Below are positions 19,229 to 27,553 of a DNA stretch of 64,000 nucleotides, piece by piece. The notes under the pieces were generated by a model. It did not search any database. It saw only the letters and a list, made by a program, of their open reading frames with translations, and was not told the DNA's origin. The stretch's first letter is position 1, and each line of letters starts with the position of its first letter. This DNA comes from Nitrospinia bacterium (GTDB lineage: Bacteria > Nitrospinota > Nitrospinia > Nitrospinales > JAJDAT01): contig JAJDAT010000020.1 in assembly GCA_029261715.1 (NCBI GenBank), positions 62,001-126,000 of the forward strand. Direction: 5' to 3'. Both the position numbers and the translations under genes were made by a program.

Positions 19229-20434
19229 ATGAATCAAAAAATAATAACGCGAGAGACTTGCAGACTTTGCGGTTCTTCCGGTATGGAAGATATTTTTTCT
19301 TTGGGTAAGCTTTATATTTCCACGTTTGTGGAAAAGAAGGATGAAGGAATTAAAGCTCCTTTAGATTTAGTGGTTTGCGATAAATGTTCACTTCTTCAAC
19401 TACGCCATACCGCTCCTATGGAATTAATGTACTCAAGGTATTATTGGTACCGGTCTGGGGTTACAGATACCATGCGCGCTGCTTTGCGTAATATTACGGA
19501 AGAAATTGAAAATATCGTTGATTTAGAACCTGGCGATGTAGTTTTAGATATTGGAGCAAATGACGGCACTTTGTTGAAAACGTATTCGCGTAAAGAATTA
19601 AAAAAAGTAGGTTGTGAACCCGCTGATAATTTAATTGAACTGCTACGAGAAGAAGTGGAATTTTCAATTCACGACTTTTGGAATGCTGACGTTTACAACG
19701 TATTAGCGAAAAAAAATGGATTTGGAAAAGCCAAAGTAGTTACCGCGATTGGTATGTTTTACGATATGGAAGATCCTAATCAATTTGTCGCAGACGTGAC
19801 TAAAGTTCTTGCAGAAGATGGAGTCTTTGTCGCTCAACTTATGTGTTTGCGCCCGATGTTGGAAAAAAACGATCTAGGTAATATTTGTCATGAGCATTTG
19901 GAATATTATACGTTGGAATCGCTGAAGTATCTTTTTGAAAATAACGGATTAGAAATGTTTAAATTAGAAGAAAACTCAGTAAATGGAGGAAGTTATCGAA
20001 TTTTTTGTCGCCATTTTAAGAGTTCAGGGATTCCATTTGAAGAAATATATACTCGCGCTGATTACCAGGCTTTTTATGATCGAATCGAGAAAAATAAAAA
20101 GGAATGCGTAGACTTTATTAAAAAAGAAGTTTCGTCTGGAAAATCTGTTTATGTTTATGGAGCTTCCACAAAAGGTAATACCATTCTCCAATATTATGAT
20201 TTAGATCATAATTGGATCAAAGCCGCAGCTGAGCGTAGCCCTGAAAAATGGGGTAAATATACGGTGGGCACTCAAATACCTATTGTTTCAGAAGACCAAG
20301 CCCGCGCGGACTGCCCTGATTATTTTTTGGTTCTCCCCTGGGCTTTTTTTGATGAGTTTTATGCCAGGGAAGCCGCATGGCGGGAGACTGGCGGTAAGTT
20401 TATTGTTCCGTTACCAGATTTTCGTGTGGTATGA
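19229..20434 (+). CDS. SAM-dependent C-methyltransferase, deoxysugar type
   Basis: 401 residues in the three-part layout of sugar C-methyltransferases (NovU/TylC3-like): an N-terminal zinc-binding domain with two Cys pairs (CRLCG at about residue 11 and CDKC at about 51), a central Rossmann domain with SAM motif VLDIGANDGTL (about residue 106), and a C-terminal domain with VYGASTKGNTILQ. The family methylates nucleotide-linked deoxysugars, matching the GDP-mannose-type genes downstream. The next gene overlaps its stop by 4 bases. Confidence 0.8.
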   Translation: MNQKIITRETCRLCGSSGMEDIFSLGKLYISTFVEKKDEGIKAPLDLVVCDKCSLLQLRHTAPMELMYSRYYWYRSGVTDTMRAALRNITEEIENIVDLEPGDVVLDIGANDGTLLKTYSRKELKKVGCEPADNLIELLREEVEFSIHDFWNADVYNVLAKKNGFGKAKVVTAIGMFYDMEDPNQFVADVTKVLAEDGVFVAQLMCLRPMLEKNDLGNICHEHLEYYTLESLKYLFENNGLEMFKLEENSVNGGSYRIFCRHFKSSGIPFEEIYTRADYQAFYDRIEKNKKECVDFIKKEVSSGKSVYVYGASTKGNTILQYYDLDHNWIKAAAERSPEKWGKYTVGTQIPIVSEDQARADCPDYFLVLPWAFFDEFYAREAAWRETGGKFIVPLPDFRVV

Positions 20435-20856
20435 GTTTAATTCCAGAAGAGACTTATAGAAGCATAGTGGATACTATGCCCATTCTTTGCGTTGATGCAA
20501 TAATCCGTAATGATCGACAGGAAGTATTGCTAGTTAAAAGAACTAACGAACCTCTCAAAGATGAGTGGTGGGTTCCAGGAGGACGTGTTTATAAAGGTGA
20601 AAGTTTAGAAAACGCAATTAAAAGAAAAATAAAAGAAGAATTAGGCATTGATATTAAAATCAAAGGCGCAGTTGGATATTATGAAGATCAATTCGAAAAG
20701 AATCCGCTAAATTTAGAAAGCGGATTGCACACACTGGGGATAGTTTTTGAAGCAGAACCGCAAAGCTTAAATATTAAGTTAGACGGCCAAAGTGGCGGTT
20801 GGAAATTCTTTGATAAAATCCCAGCTCGTTTAGTTATCAAACCATTTTTCAAGTAG
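20431..20856 (+). CDS. Nudix hydrolase, GDP-mannose mannosyl-hydrolase-like
   Basis: 141 residues with the N-terminal pattern VDAIIRNDRQEVLLVKRTNEPLKDEWW and a Nudix box GGRVYKGESLENAIKRKIKEELGI (seen with Gly, Glu and the REEL-like KEEL). The short loop after the box and the WWVPGG segment are typical of GDP-mannose mannosyl hydrolases (Gmm) rather than MutT. It may trim GDP-sugars. Translationally coupled to the methyltransferase (ATGA overlap). Confidence 0.75.
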   Translation: MSLIPEETYRSIVDTMPILCVDAIIRNDRQEVLLVKRTNEPLKDEWWVPGGRVYKGESLENAIKRKIKEELGIDIKIKGAVGYYEDQFEKNPLNLESGLHTLGIVFEAEPQSLNIKLDGQSGGWKFFDKIPARLVIKPFFK

Positions 20857-20939
20857 AGAACATTTCTAAATAGACTCAAAATTCGTTTTAAATTTTTTTC
20901 TAAAACGTTTTGAGTATTGAATTTAATAGGAGATATTTT

Positions 20940-21929
20940 TTGAAAAAAGCTTTAATTTTGGGAATTACTGGACAAGATGGAAGCTATCTTGCCGAGATCC
21001 TTCTTGAAAAGGGTTACGAAGTACATGGATTGCAAAGAAGGTCGGCAACCGGAAATACTCGTAACATTGATCATTTATTAAAAGACCCGGAAGTTTTCGA
21101 AAAAAAATTATTTTTACACCGAGGTGATTTAGCGGATGTTACTTCTCTATTTAGAATAATTAATGCGGTGCAGCCTGAAGAGATATATAACGAGGCAGAT
21201 CAGGATCACGCTGGCTGGAGTTTTAGTATAATTGATTATTCCTTGGATATTACTGGGGCGGCTGTTGGTCGTATTCTGGAAACAATTCGCCAGATAAATC
21301 CCAAAATTAAGTATTTCCAACCTTGCACATCAAATATGTTCGGTCACGCAAAAGAATCTTTTCAAAATGAAGATACCCCTTTTAGTCCTCAAAATCCCTA
21401 CGCTTGCGGAAAAGTGTTGGCATATATTTTATGTAAGCATTTTCGCGAAGCCTATGGGATGTTTATTTCGACTGGAATTTTTTACAATCATGAATCTCCC
21501 CGCCGCATGGAAGATTATGTAACGAGAAAAATCACTCTTGCCGTTGCCCGAATTGCGCGAGGTAAACAAGATAAATTAGTTTTAGGGGATTTGTCCGCCT
21601 ATATAGACTGGGGCTATTCTAAAGAGTACATGGAGGCGGCCTGGAATATTCTGCAATTGCCAGAACCAGAGGATTTTGTAATCGCTACTGGAGAAGTCCA
21701 TAGCGTTAAGGATTTTGTCGATGAAGCGTTTAAGGTAGTGAATCTTGATCCAGAAAAATATGTAATTTCTGATAAAAAGTTTTTTAGACCCACTACAAAC
21801 CATGTCCTTAAAGGAGATATTTCAAAAGCTCGAAAAGCGTTTGGTTTTGATCCCAAAGTCAAATTCAAGGAACTAGTAAAATTAATGGTAGAGGCCGACT
21901 TAAAACTAGTCGATAAAGAAAGAGACTAA
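20940..21929 (+). CDS. GDP-mannose 4,6-dehydratase-like SDR enzyme
   Basis: Extended short-chain dehydrogenase of about 330 residues. NAD(P)-binding ALILGITGQDGSYLAEIL begins at residue 4, and the GMD hallmark NHESPRR is present; the catalytic Tyr/Lys pair is in NPYACGKV and the Ser/Thr in CTSNMFG. The loop usually reading AAQSHVGVSF is here ADQDHAGWSF, so substrate preference may differ. The start is taken as TTG at 20940, six bases after a TAGGAGA ribosome binding site; an in-frame GTG/ATG further upstream lacks one. Likely makes a GDP-6-deoxy-4-keto sugar for the adjacent C-methyltransferase. Confidence 0.78.
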   Translation: MKKALILGITGQDGSYLAEILLEKGYEVHGLQRRSATGNTRNIDHLLKDPEVFEKKLFLHRGDLADVTSLFRIINAVQPEEIYNEADQDHAGWSFSIIDYSLDITGAAVGRILETIRQINPKIKYFQPCTSNMFGHAKESFQNEDTPFSPQNPYACGKVLAYILCKHFREAYGMFISTGIFYNHESPRRMEDYVTRKITLAVARIARGKQDKLVLGDLSAYIDWGYSKEYMEAAWNILQLPEPEDFVIATGEVHSVKDFVDEAFKVVNLDPEKYVISDKKFFRPTTNHVLKGDISKARKAFGFDPKVKFKELVKLMVEADLKLVDKERD

Positions 21930-22661
21930 ATGCTTTCGATAATACTGCCTACCTATAACGAATCCGGTAATATTGCCAGGATGATTGAGCGCATTATGGA
22001 AGAGGTGCCTTTGCCTCTAGAAGTTATCGTGGTAGACGACGATTCCCCAGACAAGACTTGGGAGGTTGCCGAAGAGACTCAAAAAACGTATCCAAATGTA
22101 AGAGTCTTGAGGAGAGTTGGAAAAAGCGGTCTGACTTCAGCCATTGTTGATGGTATTGAAATGTCCAAAGGAGACGTTTTAGTTTGGATGGATGCCGATT
22201 TATCTATTCCTCCTTCAAAAATTCCTGAATTAATGGAAAAAATTGACGAGGGTAATGATATGGTCATCGCCTCTCGTTATGTGGTTGGCGGCGGAACGGT
22301 AATTATAGAAAAAGAAGACGACTCATTGGTATTAGTGATTTTGAGTTTCGTTTTGAATTGGTTTATCCAACGGCTGCTTGATCCTAGAGTTCACGACTAC
22401 ACCAGTGGTTTTATAGCGATTCGCAGACGTGTTGCGGACCACATAGAAATTAAAGGAGACCATGGCGAGTATTTTATCAGCCTGACTTATAAAGCCTTGA
22501 AGGATGGTTTTAAAGTTGTCGAGATTCCCTATATTTTGGGAGCCCGGGACTATGGTGTATCTAAAACAGGAACGCGTTGGTGGCATTACTTTCAGAAAGG
22601 ATTTAAGTATTTGGGAGTAACCATTTCTATGTTGTTTTATCGCGGCCGACCCATTAAATAA
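21930..22661 (+). CDS. Family 2 glycosyltransferase, dolichol/polyprenol-phosphate mannose synthase type
   Basis: 243 residues of GT-A fold. The start LSIILPTYNESGNI and the DDDSPDKTW and WMDADLSIPP motifs (the DxD that binds the nucleotide sugar) match DPM1-like synthases, which load a sugar from GDP-mannose or UDP-glucose onto a polyprenyl phosphate. A hydrophobic stretch around residues 127-145 could touch the membrane. ATG overlaps the end of the dehydratase. Lipid-linked sugars made here are the expected donors for GT-C enzymes such as the TMTC-like trio next door. Confidence 0.82.
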   Translation: MLSIILPTYNESGNIARMIERIMEEVPLPLEVIVVDDDSPDKTWEVAEETQKTYPNVRVLRRVGKSGLTSAIVDGIEMSKGDVLVWMDADLSIPPSKIPELMEKIDEGNDMVIASRYVVGGGTVIIEKEDDSLVLVILSFVLNWFIQRLLDPRVHDYTSGFIAIRRRVADHIEIKGDHGEYFISLTYKALKDGFKVVEIPYILGARDYGVSKTGTRWWHYFQKGFKYLGVTISMLFYRGRPIK

Positions 22662-22730
22662 CTTTTCTCACCCCATATTCTCTAAATATCATTCGATAAA
22701 TTAGTCGTTTTTCGTAGGCATCTAAAATGC

Positions 22731-22736
22731 TATAAT
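22731..22736 (+). promoter_or_regulatory. Probable -10 box of ssrA
   Basis: A perfect TATAAT lies 28 bases before the mature tmRNA 5' end, leaving room for a short leader removed by RNase P. The -35 region is T-rich and not clear. Confidence 0.5.
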
Positions 22737-22764
22737 TAAGTAACGCATGAATCGATATTCTATT

Positions 22765-23118
22765 GGGGGTGACCTGGCTTCGACGGGAGTAAAGAGACCC
22801 TGGTTGCATGCACGGGATACCGTTGGCCCGTTAAAAAACGGTACAATCATAATTGCTAACGATTATGACATTGCTGTAGCAGCTTAAATCCTGCTACCGT
22901 TCTCTCCTTCTTTCGTCCGTAAGGGGGAAGCGAACGTTATAAAACGGACTGGCTAGATTTGTGAGCCTTGGGCAAATTTGGCGAGATTTTTAAAGGCTGG
23001 CTCAGATCGAATCCTGTTCGTGGGAGTTGATTAGAGCGAGATCCTAAATCACGAAACAAGCATGTAGACGCCTGGCGTTAAAGACTTTCGGACGGGGGTT
23101 CGATTCCCCCCGCCTCCA
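22765..23118 (+). ncRNA. ssrA: tmRNA
   Basis: Trans-translation RNA that rescues stalled ribosomes. The 5' tRNA-like start GGGGGTGACCTGGCTTCGAC and the 3' T-arm GGGTTCGATTCCCCC with acceptor CGCCTCC are diagnostic, and the seven-base acceptor pairs end to end. The tag reading frame begins with GCT at 22855 and encodes ANDYDIAVAA followed by TAA at 22885-22887. The RNA ends with discriminator A at 23118. Its 3' end is duplicated downstream and serves as the insertion point of the retron element. Confidence 0.97.
22855..22887 (+). other. tmRNA tag peptide coding segment
   Basis: Eleven codons including TAA specify ANDYDIAVAA, matching the ANDxxxxxAA form of proteobacterial proteolysis tags that hand stalled products to ClpXP. 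Confidence 0.9.
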
Positions 23119-23124
23119 TTTTTT
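23104..23124 (+). repeat. Left attachment-like repeat (tmRNA 3' end)
   Basis: These 21 bases, covering the end of the tmRNA T-arm, acceptor strand and six T's, recur perfectly at 25714-25734 in the same orientation. tmRNA 3' ends are classic integration sites, and the copy pair frames the retron. Confidence 0.85.
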
Positions 23125-23667
23125 CCATATTCCCCCTATAATATAATAAACTACCATCCTCCGCAGTCTGGGAAACAGAGGTAAAGCACCGGACTGATTC
23201 GTATGGCCAAGGTCACGCGCTTTTTCGGCCTGAATACGAATTTTCGCAAAAGAATCCCGCCATACCAGCAATGAAAAATTCCAAAAACCCATTTAGTTCA
23301 GCTTTAACTCGATTTCCATCATAGTAATCTTCAGCAAAGTAGAAAATGGGTTAGCGGTTGGTTTTTAGGGAAATGTGAATTTTTAGAAATTAATTAACTT
23401 TTTTGATGGGAAGTCGGCACATATGTCAGAAAAAGATTATTTAAGTGAAAGCTATGAAAGAGTAATTTAATAAACTTCATTTTAATTTTTTTAGTGTTTA
23501 TTGAATGTCACGACTAAGAATTCGAAAAATCAAAGGATTTTATGAAAATGTTTTAGTTAATATAATTGAGTGCTATTTTACTTGAAAAATTTTGGTCTAG
23601 CCATTATTTTGGTAGGCGAAATGTCGGTAGGTGTTAATTTGGTTTTTAGTCTCTAAATAATATACGG
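23119..23667. other. Non-coding leader of the retron island
   Basis: Nearly 550 bases with no credible gene. Visible structure: an interrupted inverted repeat (23197-23208 with 23227-23241, eight plus four pairs around a three-base bulge) and a perfect 9-bp inverted repeat (23286-23294 with 23344-23352). The stretch may hold the promoter of the retron RNA or remnants of lost mobility genes. Confidence 0.4.
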
Positions 23668-23793
23668 GGCTTACAGGCAGATTTGTTGTCGTGTTTCGCG
23701 ACATAATTTTAGATGTCACAGGACGCTAGCTGCCTCCAGTGATCCCTTTTGCTGTCACTTGTCATACGCCGTGCGTAGGAGTGCCTGTAAGCC
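23668..23793 (+). ncRNA. Retron msr-msd RNA
   Basis: A perfect 12-bp inverted repeat, GGCTTACAGGCA at 23668-23679 and TGCCTGTAAGCC at 23782-23793, brackets 102 bases exactly where a retron's a1/a2 ends should be, directly before its reverse transcriptase. Just inside a1 a G (23680) is a candidate branch base. A 7-bp hairpin with a TTT loop (23687-23693 with 23697-23703) matches the msr hairpin form bound by retron RTs. The msd half contains a 5-bp stem (23738-23742 with 23755-23759) and the hairpin TACGC/GCGTA (23765-23777). The exact cDNA boundaries cannot be set by eye. Confidence 0.85.
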
Positions 23794-23811
23794 TTTTTTA
23801 AATTGGGTAAA

Positions 23812-25524
23812 ATGCCTTTAAAGGGAATAAAAGACGCTAAATCATTAGGTGATATATCACACCTTCTGGGTTTTTCTCCAGCCGGTCTAGCTTATATTCT
23901 TTATAAAATTCCTAATAATAAAAAATATTATTCGTTTCAAATTAAGAAGAAGAATGGAGGAAATAGAGATATTCGTGCCCCAGAGCCAAGTTTAAAAAAG
24001 CTACAAGGGAGATTAGCAAATTTACTTTATAAATGCTCGACTGAATTAGATAAGGGAAAGAATAAGCAACCTCTAGCTCATGGGTTTAAAAAAAATCTTT
24101 CTATTTATACCAATGCAAAGTGTCATAAAAATAGACGATTTGTGTTGAACTTTGATATTGAAAATTTTTTCCCAACTATTAACTTTGGGCGGGTTCGTGG
24201 TTATTTTATTAAGAATAGAGATTTTGAGCTTAATATAAAGATCGCAACTATTATTGCTCAGATAGCCTGTCATGATAATGAGCTTCCGCAAGGAAGTCCA
24301 TGTTCTCCAATTATTTCTAACTTAATTGCTCATTTGTTAGATGTGCGATTGGTCCAATTGGCTAAAAAAAATGATTGTTTTTATTCTCGCTATGCTGATG
24401 ACATTACTTTTTCTACCAATAAAAAAGAATTTCCTAAAAAAATTGGATTTCAAGATCCAAAAGATCCCGAGATTTGGCACTTAGGTAGGGCTATTAAAGA
24501 CCAAGTTGACCGATCTGGATTTAAAATCAACCCAAAAAAAACAAATATGAGATGCCGTAATAATCGACAGGTTGTCACGGGTTTAGTGGTTAATAAGAAG
24601 GTAAATATTCGGTCGGAATATTACAAGCTGGCAAGAGCTATGACCCATTCTCTATTTCAAAAGGGAAGTTATAAAGTTCCCGCTCATTTTAGCCCGATTG
24701 ATATAGCAGATAATGATTCAGAAGAAGTTCTCGAAAAAAGTTTAAACCGTTTAGAAGGTGTCCTTAATCATATTCATTACACTAAAAATTTATCGGATCA
24801 AAGGGTCTGGAAGGAAAAGCATGACCATCCAACTGCCATTTTGAAATTATATAAAGAATTTCTTTTCTTTAAGCACTTTGGTCAGTCAGATAGGCCTGTC
24901 GTGTTATGTGAAGGTGTATCGGATAGGGTATATATGAGAATGGCTTTGAAAAAACTTAAAAATAGTTACCCTTCTCTTATTGAATTAGATGAGGAAAAAC
25001 TTTATTACAAAATAAACTTTTTAAGATATTCACGTAGTGTAAGAAGTATTTTAAGGCTTAGCGGTGGGACTGCAGAAATGGCAGGTTTCGTTGGTTCTTA
25101 CCCAAAAAAAGTGGCGAGTTATAGTGCATGGTCTTTTAAACAACCAGTGATTCTATTAACAGATAATGATACTGGAGGTAAAACTGTTTTTAGTCAGGTT
25201 AAAGAAAGTCCTCAAGGTAAGCCTAAAATCGAGAGTGATGATGAATTTTATTACATTAATAACAATCTATACCTTATAAAAACACCACATCTGAATGGTA
25301 TCGAGGAAACAAAAATAGAAGATTTATTCGATCAAAAATGGAAAGATGAAAAAATTGATGGGAAAAGTTTTACCTTAGATAATGATTTCGATAAAAATAA
25401 ATTTTTTGGAAAAATGGACTTTGCTGAAAAAATAATAGCAAAAAATTTTAATGAAGTGAGTTTTGATAATTTTAAACCTTTATTGGACAGATTTTTAGCT
25501 GTTATTAAGGAGCATTCGAAATAA
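23812..25524 (+). CDS. Retron reverse transcriptase fused to TOPRIM domain
   Basis: 570 residues from the ATG at 23812; a TTG nine bases upstream is an alternative, and neither has a clear ribosome binding site. Residues 1-270 are a retron RT: fingers motif RDIRAPEPSLKK, region X NAKCH (about 101-105, the retron NAxxH hallmark), LNFDIENFFPTI, LPQGSPCSPIISN, catalytic YADD (194-197) and region Y VTG (255-257). From about residue 360 a TOPRIM domain follows: VVLCEGVSD with Glu367, then LLTDND with Asp451 and Asp453, the metal-binding acids. Fusions of retron RT to TOPRIM are known in Ec67-type retrons of about this length, which act in phage defence. TOPRIM is therefore the likely nuclease effector, held in check by the RT-msDNA complex. 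Confidence 0.9.
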   Translation: MPLKGIKDAKSLGDISHLLGFSPAGLAYILYKIPNNKKYYSFQIKKKNGGNRDIRAPEPSLKKLQGRLANLLYKCSTELDKGKNKQPLAHGFKKNLSIYTNAKCHKNRRFVLNFDIENFFPTINFGRVRGYFIKNRDFELNIKIATIIAQIACHDNELPQGSPCSPIISNLIAHLLDVRLVQLAKKNDCFYSRYADDITFSTNKKEFPKKIGFQDPKDPEIWHLGRAIKDQVDRSGFKINPKKTNMRCRNNRQVVTGLVVNKKVNIRSEYYKLARAMTHSLFQKGSYKVPAHFSPIDIADNDSEEVLEKSLNRLEGVLNHIHYTKNLSDQRVWKEKHDHPTAILKLYKEFLFFKHFGQSDRPVVLCEGVSDRVYMRMALKKLKNSYPSLIELDEEKLYYKINFLRYSRSVRSILRLSGGTAEMAGFVGSYPKKVASYSAWSFKQPVILLTDNDTGGKTVFSQVKESPQGKPKIESDDEFYYINNNLYLIKTPHLNGIEETKIEDLFDQKWKDEKIDGKSFTLDNDFDKNKFFGKMDFAEKIIAKNFNEVSFDNFKPLLDRFLAVIKEHSK

Positions 25525-25713
25525 AGAATATTTCCTACCCTAAGTTTCAATTATTAAAAGATCAAACTTATTGTCGATGAAAGTATTTGTTTGCCTGGAT
25601 AATAAACTTTCGGCAAGACAATGCTAAAAAGTGAGAAACACAGGTGAGATACACCGTGTAAAATGTCGTCTTTTATAGTGCATAATCAATGGTATATGAG
25701 GTATGGGTGGAGG

Positions 25714-25734
25714 TTCCCCCCGCCTCCATTTTTT
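25714..25734 (+). repeat. Right attachment-like repeat (displaced tmRNA 3' end)
   Basis: Perfect 21-bp copy of 23104-23124, preceded by diverged T-arm-like sequence (GGGTGGAGGTT). By analogy with other tmRNA islands it is the target end displaced by the insertion. No third copy was seen downstream in the window. Confidence 0.82.
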
Positions 25735-25851
25735 GGTTATTATGCAATCCTGCCATTAGGTTCATCTCCTCTGTTTCCAATTCTTCAATTGTAATAAATA
25801 GATACCCTCTGATTTATTAAACTTAATGAAACCAAAAGCTATGTTAATCAA

Positions 25852-25878
25852 ATCTGGAAACAATCCAGATGTTATAAT
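25852..25878 (+). promoter_or_regulatory. Inverted repeat and -10 box before the caspase-like gene
   Basis: ATCTGGA at 25852-25858 and TCCAGAT at 25864-25870 form a perfect 7-bp inverted repeat, immediately followed by TATAAT at 25873-25878. A repeat lying against a consensus -10 element suggests an operator; no regulator is encoded nearby. Confidence 0.5.
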
Positions 25879-25945
25879 ACGTATAAAAATATTTACCTTA
25901 GAAATTTAATATTTTCACTATTGTTTAAATAATCGGGAGGAAGCT

Positions 25946-27352
25946 TTGAGTGAGAATTTAGCAATTTTAGTGGGTGGAGTAGAATATGATAATTTATCAA
26001 ACTTAGATTGTTGCCGGCATGATATCGAAGTTGTAAGGGACCTATTAAAAGCTACAGGTCGCTTTTCCTCCATAAAATCTTTATTAAACAAAAATTCTGC
26101 GGACTTAAAGGATAGTATTAGAAATTCCCTTGAAAATATTAGTAGTGCCAATGAAGTTTTTTTTTATTATACAGGGCATGGATTTTTGAATGATGGTGAA
26201 TTTTATTTTTGTGCAAAAGATTTTAATTCTAATTTTCCAAATAAATCAGGCCTTTCAAACACTGACCTCCATACTCTCATTAGAGGGATTAAGTCAGAAA
26301 CTGTAATCAAGATTATTGATTCCTGTGCGTCGGGGGTAAACTTAATAAAATCTGACATTCATCCACTAAAACGTGAAGAGAAATTTAACAATTTTATTCA
26401 GATAGCTTCATGTTTAGATTCTCAAAGCTCTCTTACTGGAACTCCGTTAAGTGAGTTTACCGAAGCTTTTATTAAGGCGATTTTATCTAAGGAATCAGGG
26501 CAAGTTTACTACCATGATATTATCGCAAATTTGAGGGATTATTTTTTAGATAATCCATATCAAACTCCTCATTTTGTTTCCCAGTCTACAGGGAGGGAAA
26601 TATTTGCGAACGATGGTTCAGTATTTAATGTCTTTCGTAATAAAATGGAAATGGACAATCAAAATATTGAATCAGCCATTTTTGAACCACCAGGAGAAGA
26701 AGAAATTAAGGAATCCATTTTAGGAAAGCTAAAGCAACTAGATGAAAAATTTGCTAACAAAGAAAAAGCGCAATCGTTTATTGATAATTTCCAAACTAGT
26801 TTAGAATCTGCAATAAACTTAGATAGTTTTTTACCTACTTTTTTTGATCTAGAGAAATCAACATCCGATGATTATAAGTATATAGAAAATCCAAAACCAA
26901 TTTGCCGTATTCTTCAAAACCAAACTCGATATGATAATTTTGTTGAGGCTAATTATGAGAAAATTCGATTGAGAAGGCCTTTGGCAATGGAGGCTGTGCT
27001 AGGGCCAGAATATGAAACCACTTATGATCTAACTTTAAATTGTTCTTTAAGTAGAGTTGTTTTTCAGATTGATTTGATTCCTAAGTTTAAAAGTATCAAA
27101 AAAATGTCAGAGGTTATTTTGTTTGCTCCTAGTCTTGATAAATGTTTTATTTTTGATGCTATTAAATTGCACCCTCTTATGGACTGGGAAGAATTTCAAG
27201 AGGAATTTGAAAACTCTAATTGGCGTTGGTATCAGTTAGAATGGAATAAAAGTCCTAAGCTGATTATTGACAATTGTTTAAATACCTTAATTACTAATGC
27301 TAAAAAACACCTCCAGAAAGTTTCGAGAATTAAGTTTCTTACACCAGATTAA
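25946..27352 (+). CDS. Caspase-like (peptidase C14) protease with unknown C-terminal domain
   Basis: 468 residues. Residues 1-225 form a caspase/metacaspase p20-type domain: ILVGGVEYDNLSNLDCCRHD at the start, catalytic His78 in FYYTGHGF and catalytic Cys127 in IIDSCASG. Residues 230-468 match nothing I recognise and may be a sensor or partner-binding part. The start is TTG at 25946, supported by GGGAGG five bases upstream. No signal peptide, so cytoplasmic. Bacterial caspase-like proteases are common effectors in phage-defence systems, and this one begins about 420 bases after the retron RT, though beyond the attachment-like repeat. A functional link is inferred. Confidence 0.85.
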   Translation: MSENLAILVGGVEYDNLSNLDCCRHDIEVVRDLLKATGRFSSIKSLLNKNSADLKDSIRNSLENISSANEVFFYYTGHGFLNDGEFYFCAKDFNSNFPNKSGLSNTDLHTLIRGIKSETVIKIIDSCASGVNLIKSDIHPLKREEKFNNFIQIASCLDSQSSLTGTPLSEFTEAFIKAILSKESGQVYYHDIIANLRDYFLDNPYQTPHFVSQSTGREIFANDGSVFNVFRNKMEMDNQNIESAIFEPPGEEEIKESILGKLKQLDEKFANKEKAQSFIDNFQTSLESAINLDSFLPTFFDLEKSTSDDYKYIENPKPICRILQNQTRYDNFVEANYEKIRLRRPLAMEAVLGPEYETTYDLTLNCSLSRVVFQIDLIPKFKSIKKMSEVILFAPSLDKCFIFDAIKLHPLMDWEEFQEEFENSNWRWYQLEWNKSPKLIIDNCLNTLITNAKKHLQKVSRIKFLTPD

Positions 27353-27519
27353 TAGTATCAAAAAGTTCAATCATAATTGTCACATTCTGGGCAAGGAGCT
27401 TTATATTATGACTACGTTGATAAATCTAAAGAAGTATGTTCAAGAATTTGATTCCATTCTTCTAAGGTTTTAAATAATTGTTTCGATATTTCACCCCTTG
27501 GCTCCACTTTGATATAAAA

Positions 27520-27553
27520 AAAGGGCCTAGCATTATTTGCTAGGCCCTTTTTT
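27520..27553 (+). terminator. Terminator after the caspase-like gene
   Basis: Perfect 13-bp stem (27520-27532 with 27538-27550), five-base loop, A-run before and T-run after, so it could work in both directions. Confidence 0.88.

Larger units (their letters stand above)
23119..25734 (+). mobile_element. Retron-carrying mini-island in ssrA, no integrase
   Basis: About 2.6 kb from the tmRNA end to a second 21-bp copy of that end. It contains roughly 550 bases without genes, a retron msr-msd RNA and one protein gene (RT-TOPRIM). No tyrosine recombinase or other mobility gene is visible inside, so it must have been moved in trans, have lost its integrase, or be the left part of a larger island. 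The caspase-like gene begins 212 bases past the distal repeat. Confidence 0.75.

Noticed and set aside
23044-23292. Minus-strand frame across the tmRNA 3' end
   Set aside because: It is the reverse reading of the tmRNA T-arm and acceptor; no ribosome binding site or family.
23812-25524. Reading the RT as a DGR reverse transcriptase serving the KAP-FGE target
   Set aside because: The RT carries retron-specific NAxxH and VTG motifs, a flanking a1/a2 RNA and a TOPRIM fusion; no template repeat is present near it.
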